64,000 nt of DNA from NCBI GenBank assembly GCA_023436885.1, contig JAEZHI010000040.1:124001-188000 (forward strand), given 5' to 3'. Position 1 is the stretch's first letter; each line of letters starts with the position of its first letter. Position numbers and translations under genes: made by a program. This DNA is from Pseudomonadota bacterium (GTDB lineage Bacteria > Pseudomonadota > Alphaproteobacteria > Rhizobiales > Pleomorphomonadaceae). The notes beneath the pieces are model-generated. The model had not been told where the DNA came from, did not search any database, and was given only the letters and a program-made list of their open reading frames with translations. This document shows positions 1 to 7,649 of this stretch, one piece after another.

Positions 1-415
1 ATTTGCGCACCCGCCGGCCGGCCGCGTCGAGTTCCAGATTCTTGAGGGCGACGCTCGTCAAGGCCGGCTTGCTGTCGCTCCGGGCATCGGCTCCGAAGCC
101 CCAGGCGGCGACCAGATCGCCGACGCCGACATCGAAGGCGCCGCCCGACGCCTCGCCGATGGCGAGACCCGCCTCGATCACCGCGATGGTCTCGGCCGGC
201 AGGTCGACCCAGGCACCGACCGGCGCCGCGTTGAGCCGGTTGAGGTCGGAATCCCGCCGATAGGTCGACATCTGCCGATCGACCTCGTCGACCGATGCTT
301 GCAGGGCGAGACGGAGATCGTCGTGCCAGCCGAGCGGATCGCCATGGAATACCGCCGACCAGCGCGCGCCCATGGTGGGACCGCTCAGAGCGAGCTTCAC
401 GAGATCAGTAGACAT
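1..415 (-). CDS. apbE: FAD:protein FMN transferase ApbE (partial, runs off the left edge)
   Basis: ApbE moves FMN from FAD onto a Ser/Thr of exported proteins, giving covalently flavinylated periplasmic electron carriers. About 138 N-terminal codons are present; the rest lies beyond position 1. The opening GPTMGARWS, the segment MSTYRRDSDLNRLN and the later GGAFDVGVGDL...WGFG are the usual ApbE landmarks. The ATG (413-415) lies inside the 3' end of the upstream reductase gene, whose stop is at 405-407, so the two are translationally coupled with an 11-base overlap. No lipoprotein signal is visible at this start. Its likely substrate is the DUF2271 protein two genes upstream, which has the matching motif (inference). 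Confidence 0.9.
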   Translation of the reverse strand, partial: MSTDLVKLALSGPTMGARWSAVFHGDPLGWHDDLRLALQASVDEVDRQMSTYRRDSDLNRLNAAPVGAWVDLPAETIAVIEAGLAIGEASGGAFDVGVGDLVAAWGFGADARSDSKPALTSVALKNLELDAAGRRVRK

Positions 416-2579
416 CTTCGACATAGCGTCCGTCCGACTTGAGGGTGGCGAGATCGAGGCCGAGCGGCCTGACGACACCGCCGAGAGCATGGGTGACGGC
501 ATCGGCCATGTCGCGGCCGCCGCACACCAGCACCTGGGCACCGTGGCGGATCAGCTCGCGCAGCTTGGGAGCGTCGGCGGCGAGGCGATCCTGGATGTAG
601 CCGCCGTCCGGCCCGCGCGAGAAGGCGGTGGTCAGCGAGGTCAGCCGCTTTTCGGCGAGATGCTCGGCCAACTCATGCTCGTAGAGGAAGTCCGACGACG
701 GGCTGCGGCCACCCCAGTAGAGATGCACCGGACGCCGATCGTCGTTGGCCCGCACGAAGCCGGTGAGCGGCCCGATGCCGGCGCCGGCGCCGATCAGGAT
801 CAGCGGCGCCCTGCCCTCGATCGGCCGGAAGCGCGGATTGGTGCGGACGAAGGCGTTGATATGCTCGCCGGGCGCGATGGCATGCAGATAGGACGAGCAG
901 ACACCGCCCTCCCGGAGGCGCACGCAGATTTCCAGGAAGCCGTCGCGCGCCGAGGAAGCCAGCGAGTAGAAGCGAGGCATGGTCTCGCCCGGCGGCAGCA
1001 TACCGAGAATGTCGCCAGCTTCGAACTCGGTCGACTTCCTGTCGGCGGCAAAGCGCATGATGGCAACCGGAGCGCCGACCGCCTCGCCGTAGAGCTCGCT
1101 GGAGATGAGCTCATACGGTTCGGTCTTCGGCAGGCGGGCGCGGTGGTTGAGCGTCAGCTCGTGGCCGAGCACATCGCCGAGATCGCGGCCCCAGGCGGCG
1201 AACTCCTGCGCCGACTGACGGTCGACGCGCTTCAGCCCCATCATGACAGGCCAGCCCTTGGCAGTCACCGCCTCCGATACATCCTGCGCAAAGCGGCAAA
1301 AATGCGGGAAGCTGCGATCGCCAAAGCCAAGCACGGCCACCGGCACCGAACCCTGGAGACCGGCAAGGCGAGCGAGGAAAGCATTGGCCGAGGCTGGCGC
1401 GCCGCCATCGCCATAGGTGGCCGTCAGGATCAGCAGCCGCTCCGCCGAAAGATGGGCTGACGACAGAGCATTCATCGGCGCCGTATGAACGCGATGGCCA
1501 GCAGCGGTCAGCGCCTCGTGCAGCGTGCCGGCAAAGCCCCAGGTGGTGTTGCCCTCGCTGCCCACCAGGATCACCGTATCGGCCGAGCGGGCCGCGACAT
1601 TGGCGGCGATGGCCGGACGGCTGGAGCGGCGACGCCACCACATAAGAACGCCGGTGACACCGAGCAGCGGCACCGAGCCGGAGGCCGCGCCGAGCAGCAG
1701 GCCGAGCGCCCAGGCGCCACGGCCGGTGTGCAGCATCAGGACAGTCTCGCGGACACGGTCCCACATATTGGCCGGCGTGAAGGCAAGCTCAGCGCCCGAC
1801 GAGGCGTCGATGCTGGATTCACCCTGCCGGGTCACCGCCGTATAGACATCGGTCGGATCGCCCTGGGCCGGAAAAGTCAGTTCGCGCAGGTCGGCGACGG
1901 AAATGGACTGCAGACCGAACAGGCTGCCGACCGGCGCCGCCGGCCCACCGCTGCTCTGCACCATCGCCGGCATCGCATCGGCCGAGGGATCCGGGATGAA
2001 ACCGAAGGTGTCCGCCGACATGAACAAACCGGAGAGCGACGACAGCATCAGGCCGACGACGGCAAAGCGGCTGATCTCGCCATGCAGGCGAGTCAGGAGA
2101 TCGCCACGCACCGGCGCGAAATAACCGCGCCAACCGCCCAGCGAGCGCATCAGCAGGAAGATGCCGGAGAGGCTCAGCGCCAGCATGCCGAGAGCCGCCA
2201 CGCCCGTGCCGATCTTGCCGGCATTGCCGAGGAACAGCGAGCGGTGCAGCTCGGTCACCCAGCGCACCATCGCCGACTGGGTTTGCGGCGTGCCGATCGC
2301 GGCGCCTGTCGCGGGATCGACCTGTTCGGTACCGCTGACGCCGTTGTCGGCATAGGAGACGGTCACCGCACCGCTCGGCCGCACGGTGATCTTGTCGATC
2401 TCCTGGTGGCGCGCGCTCACCGCCTCGGCCAGCGTGGCGACGCTGACGCCCGAGGAAATCGCGGGATTGGCCAGCCGGTCGAGGGCCGGCGTGACCGACA
2501 GGAATGCGCCAGAGACGGCGATCACCGTCAGCAGGATGGCGAAGACGACACCGGGCAGCGAGTGGATGCGACGCAACAT
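405..2579 (-). CDS. PepSY-TM / flavodoxin / NAD(P)H-flavin reductase fusion (724 aa)
   Basis: Predicted inner-membrane oxidoreductase moving electrons from cytosolic NAD(P)H through FAD and FMN across the membrane. The N-terminal ~370 residues are a PepSY-associated membrane region: a helix at about 12-32 (LPGVVFAILLTVIAVSGAFL), a PepSY-like periplasmic loop and three further hydrophobic segments. Next come a flavodoxin domain starting near VILVGSEGNTTWGFA, a CPR/CysJ-like FAD domain with RFYSLASSA and GVCSSYL, and an NAD(P)H domain with LIGAGAGIGPLTGF and LVCGGRDMA. The protein ends in an aromatic residue, as in the cytochrome P450 reductase family. The start at MLRRIHSLPG was chosen because 65 in-frame codons further upstream overlap the DUF2271 gene and are not protein-like. 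No good ribosome site precedes it, so coupling to the DUF2271 gene is likely. Confidence 0.88.
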   Translation of the reverse strand: MLRRIHSLPGVVFAILLTVIAVSGAFLSVTPALDRLANPAISSGVSVATLAEAVSARHQEIDKITVRPSGAVTVSYADNGVSGTEQVDPATGAAIGTPQTQSAMVRWVTELHRSLFLGNAGKIGTGVAALGMLALSLSGIFLLMRSLGGWRGYFAPVRGDLLTRLHGEISRFAVVGLMLSSLSGLFMSADTFGFIPDPSADAMPAMVQSSGGPAAPVGSLFGLQSISVADLRELTFPAQGDPTDVYTAVTRQGESSIDASSGAELAFTPANMWDRVRETVLMLHTGRGAWALGLLLGAASGSVPLLGVTGVLMWWRRRSSRPAIAANVAARSADTVILVGSEGNTTWGFAGTLHEALTAAGHRVHTAPMNALSSAHLSAERLLILTATYGDGGAPASANAFLARLAGLQGSVPVAVLGFGDRSFPHFCRFAQDVSEAVTAKGWPVMMGLKRVDRQSAQEFAAWGRDLGDVLGHELTLNHRARLPKTEPYELISSELYGEAVGAPVAIMRFAADRKSTEFEAGDILGMLPPGETMPRFYSLASSARDGFLEICVRLREGGVCSSYLHAIAPGEHINAFVRTNPRFRPIEGRAPLILIGAGAGIGPLTGFVRANDDRRPVHLYWGGRSPSSDFLYEHELAEHLAEKRLTSLTTAFSRGPDGGYIQDRLAADAPKLRELIRHGAQVLVCGGRDMADAVTHALGGVVRPLGLDLATLKSDGRYVEDVY

Positions 2580-2610
2580 GGAGGAGATCCCAGGCGCAGG
2601 AGGAAGGCGA

Positions 2611-3075
2611 TCAGTAGGAGACGGTGAGCGACTGAACGTAGCCATTGCCAGGCGTGGGCTTGCCGGCCGATGCAGCACTGAGCGGCGCGGCGGCATCGGC
2701 TGCATATTCGTTGCCGCCCTCGATGGCGGTATCCACCAGCACCTTGTAACCGGCGTTGAGCATGGCGTCGGCAACCTCGGTGGTCACCTTCAGCGTGCCA
2801 CCCGAGCCGATGCTGGCGCCGGTCAGCCCGTCGATCGGACCGCGAGCGCCGCGAGCCCAGCCTGACAGATGGCGGTAATACTTCGCCCGGGAGCCAGCGA
2901 CATGCAGCGTCTGCACCACCTTGCCCTGGGGATCGGTGACATAGATTGCCGCGTAGAGGCCGTAACCGCCGTAGTTGGCGAACTGCGCCGTGACGGTGAC
3001 CGGCTTGGCGACGGCCAGCGTGGGCAGCGCGATGGCAGCGGCAATGCCGAGCGGCAGGGCGTAAGTGGGTTTCAT
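2611..3075 (-). CDS. Secreted DUF2271 protein with an ApbE flavinylation motif (154 aa)
   Basis: A Sec signal peptide (MKPTYALPLGIAAAIALPTLAVA) precedes a DUF2271 domain that fills the rest of the protein. Residues 82-88 read DGLTGAS, which fits the D-x-x-[ST]-G-A-[ST] acceptor motif used by ApbE, so Thr85 is a candidate for covalent FMN. The gene is first in the operon DUF2271-reductase-apbE. Its start has an AGGAG ribosome site seven bases upstream. The inferred role is a periplasmic flavoprotein reduced by the membrane reductase encoded next. The final acceptor (ferric siderophore, thiol or other) cannot be read from the sequence. Upstream lie two copies of the regulator's operator (3121-3139 and 3154-3170). 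Confidence 0.85.
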   Translation of the reverse strand: MKPTYALPLGIAAAIALPTLAVAKPVTVTAQFANYGGYGLYAAIYVTDPQGKVVQTLHVAGSRAKYYRHLSGWARGARGPIDGLTGASIGSGGTLKVTTEVADAMLNAGYKVLVDTAIEGGNEYAADAAAPLSAASAGKPTPGNGYVQSLTVSY

Positions 3076-3120
3076 CGAAGGCTCCTGTGCTTTTGCGACA
3101 GGAGATCAATGACCCGATGA

Positions 3121-3139
3121 CCTGACAGCTACCTGACAG
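3121..3139 (-). promoter_or_regulatory. OmpR-type operator, proximal copy, upstream of the DUF2271 operon
   Basis: On the minus strand this reads CTGTCAGGTAGCTGTCAGG, two CTGTCAG half-sites 11 bp apart, the tandem layout bound by OmpR/QseB-family dimers. Ten bases after the second CTGTCAG is a -10-like CATTGATCT. The same half-site to -10 distance recurs in front of the PepSY gene at 5239-5271. This geometry fits activation from a site over the -35 region. Confidence 0.6.
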
Positions 3140-3153
3140 TCACGCGGAAAGTC

Positions 3154-3170
3154 GTTCAGCTGGCTGTCAG
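3154..3170 (+). promoter_or_regulatory. OmpR-type operator, distal copy
   Basis: GTTCAGCTGGCTGTCAG matches the site at 5239-5255 at 15 of 17 positions. It lies between the stop of the histidine kinase gene (3176) and the proximal operator of the DUF2271 operon, in the opposite orientation to the latter. It could be a second binding site for the same regulator. Confidence 0.5.
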
Positions 3171-3175
3171 CTTCG

Positions 3176-4522
3176 TTAAGCCTGCCGGCCTCCCGCGAGG
3201 CCGCTGACCCGCACCGAGACGCCATCTGCCCAGCCGTCCACCGGCGAAGTGACCGCCATCTCAAGCCCAGCCCCGCGACAGACGGCGGCGACGATGGCGA
3301 GGCCGAGACCCGATCCATCCGACCGGCTGGTACCGCGCTCGAACGGCCGCATCAGCCGCTCCACCTCGCCCTCCGCCACGACTGGACCGTGATTGCGTAC
3401 GGTAAGGCCATCGGCCTCCAGCAGCACCTCGACCGAATCATCCGGCGTGCCGTGTTTCAGGGCGTTTTCGATGAGGTTGCGGGCAAGCACGGCGAAGGCG
3501 TCGGGATCGACGTCGGACGGCGCACCCTCGTCGGGCACCGTGAGATCGATGCGCTCGTCGGCATCGCTCGACCGGCCGATCTCGTCGACCACCAGCGCCA
3601 ACACGCCGGCAAGATCGGACGGCCGCTCAGCAATGAGGCCGCCGCCTTCGGCCTTGGCGAGCTGCAAAAGCTTCTCCGACAGGCGCGTCAGGCGACGCAG
3701 CGCGCTTTCGATGGAGCGGGCGCGCTCGCGGTTGGCCTCCGGCATTTCGGCGATCAGCCGCTGCGTCTGGGCCAGCGCGGCGGCAATCGGCGTCCGAAGT
3801 TCATGCGCGCTGTTGGCCGTGAAGCTGCGTTCGGCCTCTAGCGCACTGCGCAATCGGGCGAGCAGCGCGTTGACCGCCCCCGCCACGGGCTTGAGCTCGC
3901 TCGGCAACTTGCCACCATCGACCGGCGTCAGGTTGCCACGTCCGCGCTGCTCGATGGCATCGCAAAAGGCGATGGTCGGCCGGAACGACAGGTGGATCAC
4001 CAGCCAGACAACGAGAGCAGTGAGCGGCAGCAGCGCGAACAGAGGCCGCACGAAGCCGCGAACCGTGCTACCGAAGACAAGCTTGCGATGTTCGAGATAT
4101 TCGGCCGTGGTGACAATGATGGTGCCCTGAACCGCCGTTTCCGTGTAGGTGCGTAGCGTCTCGGTGGTGTTGAACCCCAGCGGAAGATTGGCCGGAATCC
4201 GCATGGCGTCGGCGGCGTTCGACTTGAACAGCTCGCGCCCCTCGCCGTCCCGGACCACATAGGAGATGAACTCGCGTTTGCCGACCGGCGGCAGGCGAAG
4301 GCCGCTGCTGCCGCTATCCTCGTCGGCGAGCATCTGCTCGTAGGCAAGCGGCAGGATCCGTTCGGCCACCTCGCGCAACGCGCTGTCGAACACTTCGTCT
4401 GTTTCATGCCGGAAGACATGACCGGCAAACAGCGATGCGCCGATCCACAGCGCCGCCAGGATGATTGCCAGCGCGATGGCCAGCCGGGCACGCACACTGC
4501 GCGGTAGAAGGCGCTTTACCAT
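3176..4522 (-). CDS. Sensor histidine kinase, QseC-like (448 aa)
   Basis: Inner-membrane sensor kinase of a two-component system. A first membrane helix (about residues 13-33) and a second one (about 158-180, LFALLPLTALVVWLVIHLSF) enclose a periplasmic sensor region. The dimerisation box SAHELRTPIAAALAQ carries the phospho-accepting His near residue 242. The ATPase domain shows N-box NLIENALKHG and G-box GSGLGLAIV. The start ATG shares one base with the stop of the regulator gene (TGATG), so the two are translationally coupled. Gene order and the shared operators indicate control of the flanking flavin-reductase operon and PepSY gene. The signal is unknown; QseC relatives respond to metals, oxidants or catecholamines. 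Confidence 0.92.
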   Translation of the reverse strand: MVKRLLPRSVRARLAIALAIILAALWIGASLFAGHVFRHETDEVFDSALREVAERILPLAYEQMLADEDSGSSGLRLPPVGKREFISYVVRDGEGRELFKSNAADAMRIPANLPLGFNTTETLRTYTETAVQGTIIVTTAEYLEHRKLVFGSTVRGFVRPLFALLPLTALVVWLVIHLSFRPTIAFCDAIEQRGRGNLTPVDGGKLPSELKPVAGAVNALLARLRSALEAERSFTANSAHELRTPIAAALAQTQRLIAEMPEANRERARSIESALRRLTRLSEKLLQLAKAEGGGLIAERPSDLAGVLALVVDEIGRSSDADERIDLTVPDEGAPSDVDPDAFAVLARNLIENALKHGTPDDSVEVLLEADGLTVRNHGPVVAEGEVERLMRPFERGTSRSDGSGLGLAIVAAVCRGAGLEMAVTSPVDGWADGVSVRVSGLAGGRQA

Positions 4523-5193
4523 CAGCCCGCCCCCGCCGGCACGCCGAGACGATAGCCGAGCCCGCGCACCGTCTCGATCACGTCGGAGCCGAGCTTCTTG
4601 CGCAGTCGGGCGACATAGACCTCGATGGTGTTGCTCTCGATCTCGTCGGAGAAGGAATAGAGATGCTCCTCGATCTGCGTCTTGGATAGCAGCACATTAG
4701 GCCGCTGCACGAAGGCCTCGAACAGCGCCCATTCGCGGGCGGTGAGGCGCACCGGCTTGCCGGCACGGCGCAAGGTGCGGGCGGCCAGGTCGATATCGAG
4801 ATCGCCGATCCTGACCAGCGGATTGGGATTGCCGCCGTAGCGCCGACCGACGGCGCGGATGCGGGCGGAGAGTTCGAACAGGTCGAAGGGCTTGACGAGA
4901 TAGTCGTCGGCACCGGCATTGAGCCCGGCGATGCGGTCGGAGATCTGGTCGCGCGCCGTCAGGATGATCACCGGCGTCACGTCACCGGCCACCCGCCGCG
5001 CCTTCAGGAAATCGAGGCCGCGCCCATCCGGCAGCATCAGGTCGAGCAGGATCAGGTCGTAGGCGGCAGCGAGCACGGCCTCGGCCGCATCAGTAATGCG
5101 CTGCGCCCAGTCGACCGAGTGGCCGTCGGCGACGATCTGGTCGCGCACCGCCATTCCCAGCACGGCGTCGTCCTCAACCAGCAGAATCCGCAT
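4522..5193 (-). CDS. Response regulator, OmpR/QseB family (223 aa)
   Basis: Receiver domain (residues ~1-115) with acidic pair EDD at the start, phospho-acceptor Asp51 in LILLDLMLPDG and conserved Lys in LVKPFDLFEL. The C-terminal winged-helix DNA-binding domain includes LTAREWALFEAFVQRP and a recognition segment ending ETVRGLGYRLG. It is the first gene of the regulator-kinase operon and is divergent from the small PepSY gene. The repeated GTTCAG/CTGTCAG operators at 3121-3170 and 5239-5255 are its probable sites, which would connect it to the DUF2271-reductase-apbE operon and the PepSY gene. Confidence 0.93.
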   Translation of the reverse strand: MRILLVEDDAVLGMAVRDQIVADGHSVDWAQRITDAAEAVLAAAYDLILLDLMLPDGRGLDFLKARRVAGDVTPVIILTARDQISDRIAGLNAGADDYLVKPFDLFELSARIRAVGRRYGGNPNPLVRIGDLDIDLAARTLRRAGKPVRLTAREWALFEAFVQRPNVLLSKTQIEEHLYSFSDEIESNTIEVYVARLRKKLGSDVIETVRGLGYRLGVPAGAG

Positions 5194-5238
5194 CGTCGCC
5201 TTCCCATGGACACCAAACCCTGTCGGGCTAAACCCACC

Positions 5239-5271
5239 GTTCAGGTTGCTGTCAGATCGACATGGGATAAT
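5239..5271 (+). promoter_or_regulatory. Operator plus -10 of the PepSY gene, between divergent operons
   Basis: GTTCAGGTTGCTGTCAG at 5239-5255 is the third copy of the motif seen at 3121-3139 and 3154-3170. Ten bases later is GATAATCT (from 5266), a good -10. No sigma-70 -35 lies at the right spacing, as expected where a bound OmpR-family dimer replaces the -35. The site may also influence the regulator gene transcribed the other way from 5193. Confidence 0.55.
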
Positions 5272-5318
5272 CTAGGACAGGAAAAAGTAAAACCCGTCCA
5301 TTGAACAGGATTTCGTTG

Positions 5319-5609
5319 ATGTCCCTCCGCCTTGGTCTCGCTGCGACGCTTGCGGGCAGTCTCTTGATCGCTCTCACGTCAGGAACCGCGTGGGCCGACG
5401 ACGACGATTACTCCCGCTGCAACGTGCCGCTCAGCGACTGGAAGCCGCGCGCCGCCGTCGAGGCAGCGCTTCAGGCCAAGGGCTGGACCGTGCAATCCAT
5501 CCGCTCCGACGACGGCTGCTACAAGGTAAAGGTCACCACCGAGACCGGCGAGAAGCGCCGCATCAAGCTCAACCCGCAAACATTGGAGCAGGTCGACGAG
5601 GCGGAATGA
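5319..5609 (+). CDS. Small secreted PepSY-domain protein (96 aa)
   Basis: Signal peptide MSLRLGLAATLAGSLLIALT...AWA followed by a short PepSY-type domain (WKPRAAVEAALQAKGWTVQSI, then GCYKVKVTTETGEKRRI). ATG 5319 has AGGA eight bases upstream and a clean signal peptide; a TTG at 5301 is in frame but poorly spaced from any ribosome site. Small PepSY proteins often sit beside QseBC-type systems and are induced by them. The operator at 5239-5255 supports this. It may act as a periplasmic accessory or modulator of the sensor (inference). Confidence 0.82.
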   Translation: MSLRLGLAATLAGSLLIALTSGTAWADDDDYSRCNVPLSDWKPRAAVEAALQAKGWTVQSIRSDDGCYKVKVTTETGEKRRIKLNPQTLEQVDEAE

Positions 5610-5646
5610 AGCTGACCACGAAAAGTCACCAGAATCGGAGAGCCAA

Positions 5647-5671
5647 GGGATATTGAACGACGAAATATCCC
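5647..5671 (+). terminator. Hairpin after the PepSY gene
   Basis: GGGATATT (5647-5654) and AATATCCC (5664-5671) form a perfect 8-bp stem with a 9-base loop, 38 bases after the PepSY stop. There is no clear T-run after it, so termination is only probable. Confidence 0.4.
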
Positions 5672-5836
5672 TCGGGCTGGCCGATGCCGCCGAGGGCGGT
5701 TCTCCCGGAAATCGGTGAGGGAGATCGCCGATGAGGTTCGGCGAGAACAAAACTGAACCTGATTTGGCCTTCGGCCTGTCATAAAGCGCGACTGCTGCAT
5801 ATATGCGAACCGACAACCGTTTGATGGTGGCGCCCG

Positions 5837-6013
5837 ATGAAAGTCCCAGACTTACCAGAACTGTTTTGGAACCTGCCGGGCTATTTCATTGAGCCCTCGA
5901 ACCTGCCGTTGAAAATACTGTTCTTCGTCTGGCGGGCCTTGGTTCTCCTATTCATCGTTCTGATAACCGTGGCATCTTTCTGGTACGAATGGACGCAAAT
6001 GTTGCGACTCTAG
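5837..6013 (+). CDS. Candidate 58-aa single-pass membrane protein
   Basis: An ATG-to-TAG frame encodes MKVPDLPELFWNLPGYF, then a hydrophobic helix at about residues 24-47 (KILFFVWRALVLLFIVLI...), then a short aromatic tail FWYEWTQMLRL. The composition (one helix, charged N-terminus, Trp/Tyr at the interface) is typical of genuine small membrane proteins. The ribosome site is weak (TGGTGG). It fills an otherwise empty 550-bp gap between the PepSY gene and the antiporter. No family is recognised. Confidence 0.4.
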   Translation: MKVPDLPELFWNLPGYFIEPSNLPLKILFFVWRALVLLFIVLITVASFWYEWTQMLRL

Positions 6014-6167
6014 TCCCTAGAGGGGCGGGCACCTCCGGTTTGCCTAGCCATCCTTGATCCCCACCACTTCCGTGGGATTGTGGATCTCCCCGACGTTGCG
6101 GGATGAGCGCGAAAGTGGTTTGGTCGACTACCGTGGCAGTTGGGAACGGTAGCGTGAGGACGATCTT
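6014..6167 (+). promoter_or_regulatory. Structured leader upstream of the antiporter gene
   Basis: This 154-base gene-free stretch holds three successive stem-loops: 6056-6086 (GATCC-CCAC paired with GTGG...GGATC), 6089-6102 (CCCG/CGGG) and 6128-6152 (CTACCG/CGGTAG). The last ends just before the GTGAGGA ribosome site (6154-6160) of the TTG-started antiporter gene. A cis-acting RNA that senses ions or pH is possible. No known riboswitch was recognised with certainty. Confidence 0.35.
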
Positions 6168-7619
6168 TTGACCAGCTTTCGAGTACTCCGCGCCGCGTTG
6201 AGGCGTGCATCCGTCACCGCGCTGGTCCTGCTGCCAGTTTTCGCCTCCCCCGCCCTGGCCTCGACCGATGGTCATGGCCTCGACGGTGCTGCGCTCGGCG
6301 CGATCTGGGCGGTTCCCTTCGCGGGCATTCTCCTATCGATTGCCCTGTTCCCGCTTCTGGCGCCGCAGATCTGGCACCATCACTTCGGCAAGATCGCCGC
6401 CGCCTGGGCGCTCGCCTTCGTCGTGCCCTTCACGCTTCTCAATGGTGGGGTCGTGGTCGAGCCGCTGGTCGAGACCGTACTGCTCGAATATCTGCCCTTC
6501 GTCATCCTGCTCGGGGCGCTGTTCACCATCGCCGGCGGCATCCTCGTTACCGGCAATCTGCACGGTTCGCCAAAAACCAATCTGGCTCTGCTCGCCATCG
6601 GCACGCTGCTCGCCTCGGTGGTCGGCACCACCGGCGCTTCCATGGTGATGATCCGGCCGCTAATCCGCGCCAATGACGGACGGCGGCACAACGTCCACGT
6701 CATCGTCTTCTTCATCTTCCTGGTCTCGAACATCGGCGGTTCGCTGACCCCGCTCGGCGACCCGCCACTGTTCCTCGGTTATCTCCGGGGCGTCAGCTTC
6801 TTCTGGACCACCGCCCACATGCTGAAAGAGACGGGCTTTGCCGCCGTGGTGCTGCTTTCCCTGTTCTGGCTGATCGACCGCAAGCTCTACCACAATGACG
6901 ACGACTTCCGCGGCAAGTACGACCCGACGCCCGACACCGGCCGCGTCGGCATCGAAGGCCGGCTGAACATGGCGCTCCTGGCGGTCGTGGTCGGTGCCGT
7001 ACTGCTGTCGGGATCGTGGAAGCCCGGCATTGGCTTCCCGGTACTCGGCGTGGAAGTGGAGCTGCAAAACCTGTCGCGCGACTTGATCCTCATCGCCGCC
7101 GCGCTCGCCTCGCTCATCTTGACGCCGAAAGGCCTGCGCGTCCGCAACGGCTTCGAATGGGGGCCGATCCTCGAAGTCGCCAAGCTGTTCGCCGGCATCT
7201 TCGTCACCATCATTCCCGTGCTGGCCATGCTGAAGGCGGCGCGCGACGGCGCCTTTGCGCCACTGGTCAGCCTCGTCACCACCGCCGACGGCACACCGGT
7301 CAACGCCATGTATTTCTGGGCGACCGGCCTGCTCTCGTCCTTCCTCGACAATGCGCCGACTTATCTGGTCTTCTTCAACCTCGCCGGCGGTGACCCCGCC
7401 CACCTGATGAGCGAGATATCGAATACGCTGGTGGCCATCTCGGCCGGCGCCGTGTTCATGGGCGCCAACAGCTATATCGGCAACGCGCCCAACTTCATGG
7501 TCAAGTCGATTGCCGAAGGATCGGGCATCAGGATGCCCTCCTTCTTCGGCTACATGGCCTGGTCTTGCGGCATCCTGGTGCCGCTGTTCCTGCTCATGAC
7601 CTGGCTGTTCTTCGCCTGA
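6168..7619 (+). CDS. CitMHS_2-type sodium:proton antiporter / anion permease (483 aa)
   Basis: Polytopic inner-membrane transporter with about eleven hydrophobic segments after an N-terminal signal-like helix (ALVLLPVFASPALAS). The conserved segments VVGTTGASMVMIRPLIRAND, SNIGGSLTPLGDPPLFLGYLRG, LDNAPTYLVFFNLAGG and GANSYIGNAPNFMVK are characteristic of the putative citrate/Na+:H+ antiporter family PF16980 in the ion-transporter superfamily. TTG 6168 is taken as start because GTGAGGA precedes it by seven bases and the signal-like helix follows directly. The substrate is uncertain. Its stop codon lies within a hairpin shared with the convergent phosphatase gene. Confidence 0.82.
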   Translation: MTSFRVLRAALRRASVTALVLLPVFASPALASTDGHGLDGAALGAIWAVPFAGILLSIALFPLLAPQIWHHHFGKIAAAWALAFVVPFTLLNGGVVVEPLVETVLLEYLPFVILLGALFTIAGGILVTGNLHGSPKTNLALLAIGTLLASVVGTTGASMVMIRPLIRANDGRRHNVHVIVFFIFLVSNIGGSLTPLGDPPLFLGYLRGVSFFWTTAHMLKETGFAAVVLLSLFWLIDRKLYHNDDDFRGKYDPTPDTGRVGIEGRLNMALLAVVVGAVLLSGSWKPGIGFPVLGVEVELQNLSRDLILIAAALASLILTPKGLRVRNGFEWGPILEVAKLFAGIFVTIIPVLAMLKAARDGAFAPLVSLVTTADGTPVNAMYFWATGLLSSFLDNAPTYLVFFNLAGGDPAHLMSEISNTLVAISAGAVFMGANSYIGNAPNFMVKSIAEGSGIRMPSFFGYMAWSCGILVPLFLLMTWLFFA

Positions 7620-7649
7620 CGCTTTCAGCCCCACGACCGAGAGCGTCAG
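7616..7649. terminator. Convergent hairpin overlapping two stop codons
   Basis: CTGACGCT (7616-7623) and AGCGTCAG (7642-7649) form a perfect 8-bp stem. The left arm contains the antiporter stop and the right arm the stop of the phosphatase on the other strand. It is placed as a bidirectional terminator, although neither side has a long T-run. Confidence 0.45.
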
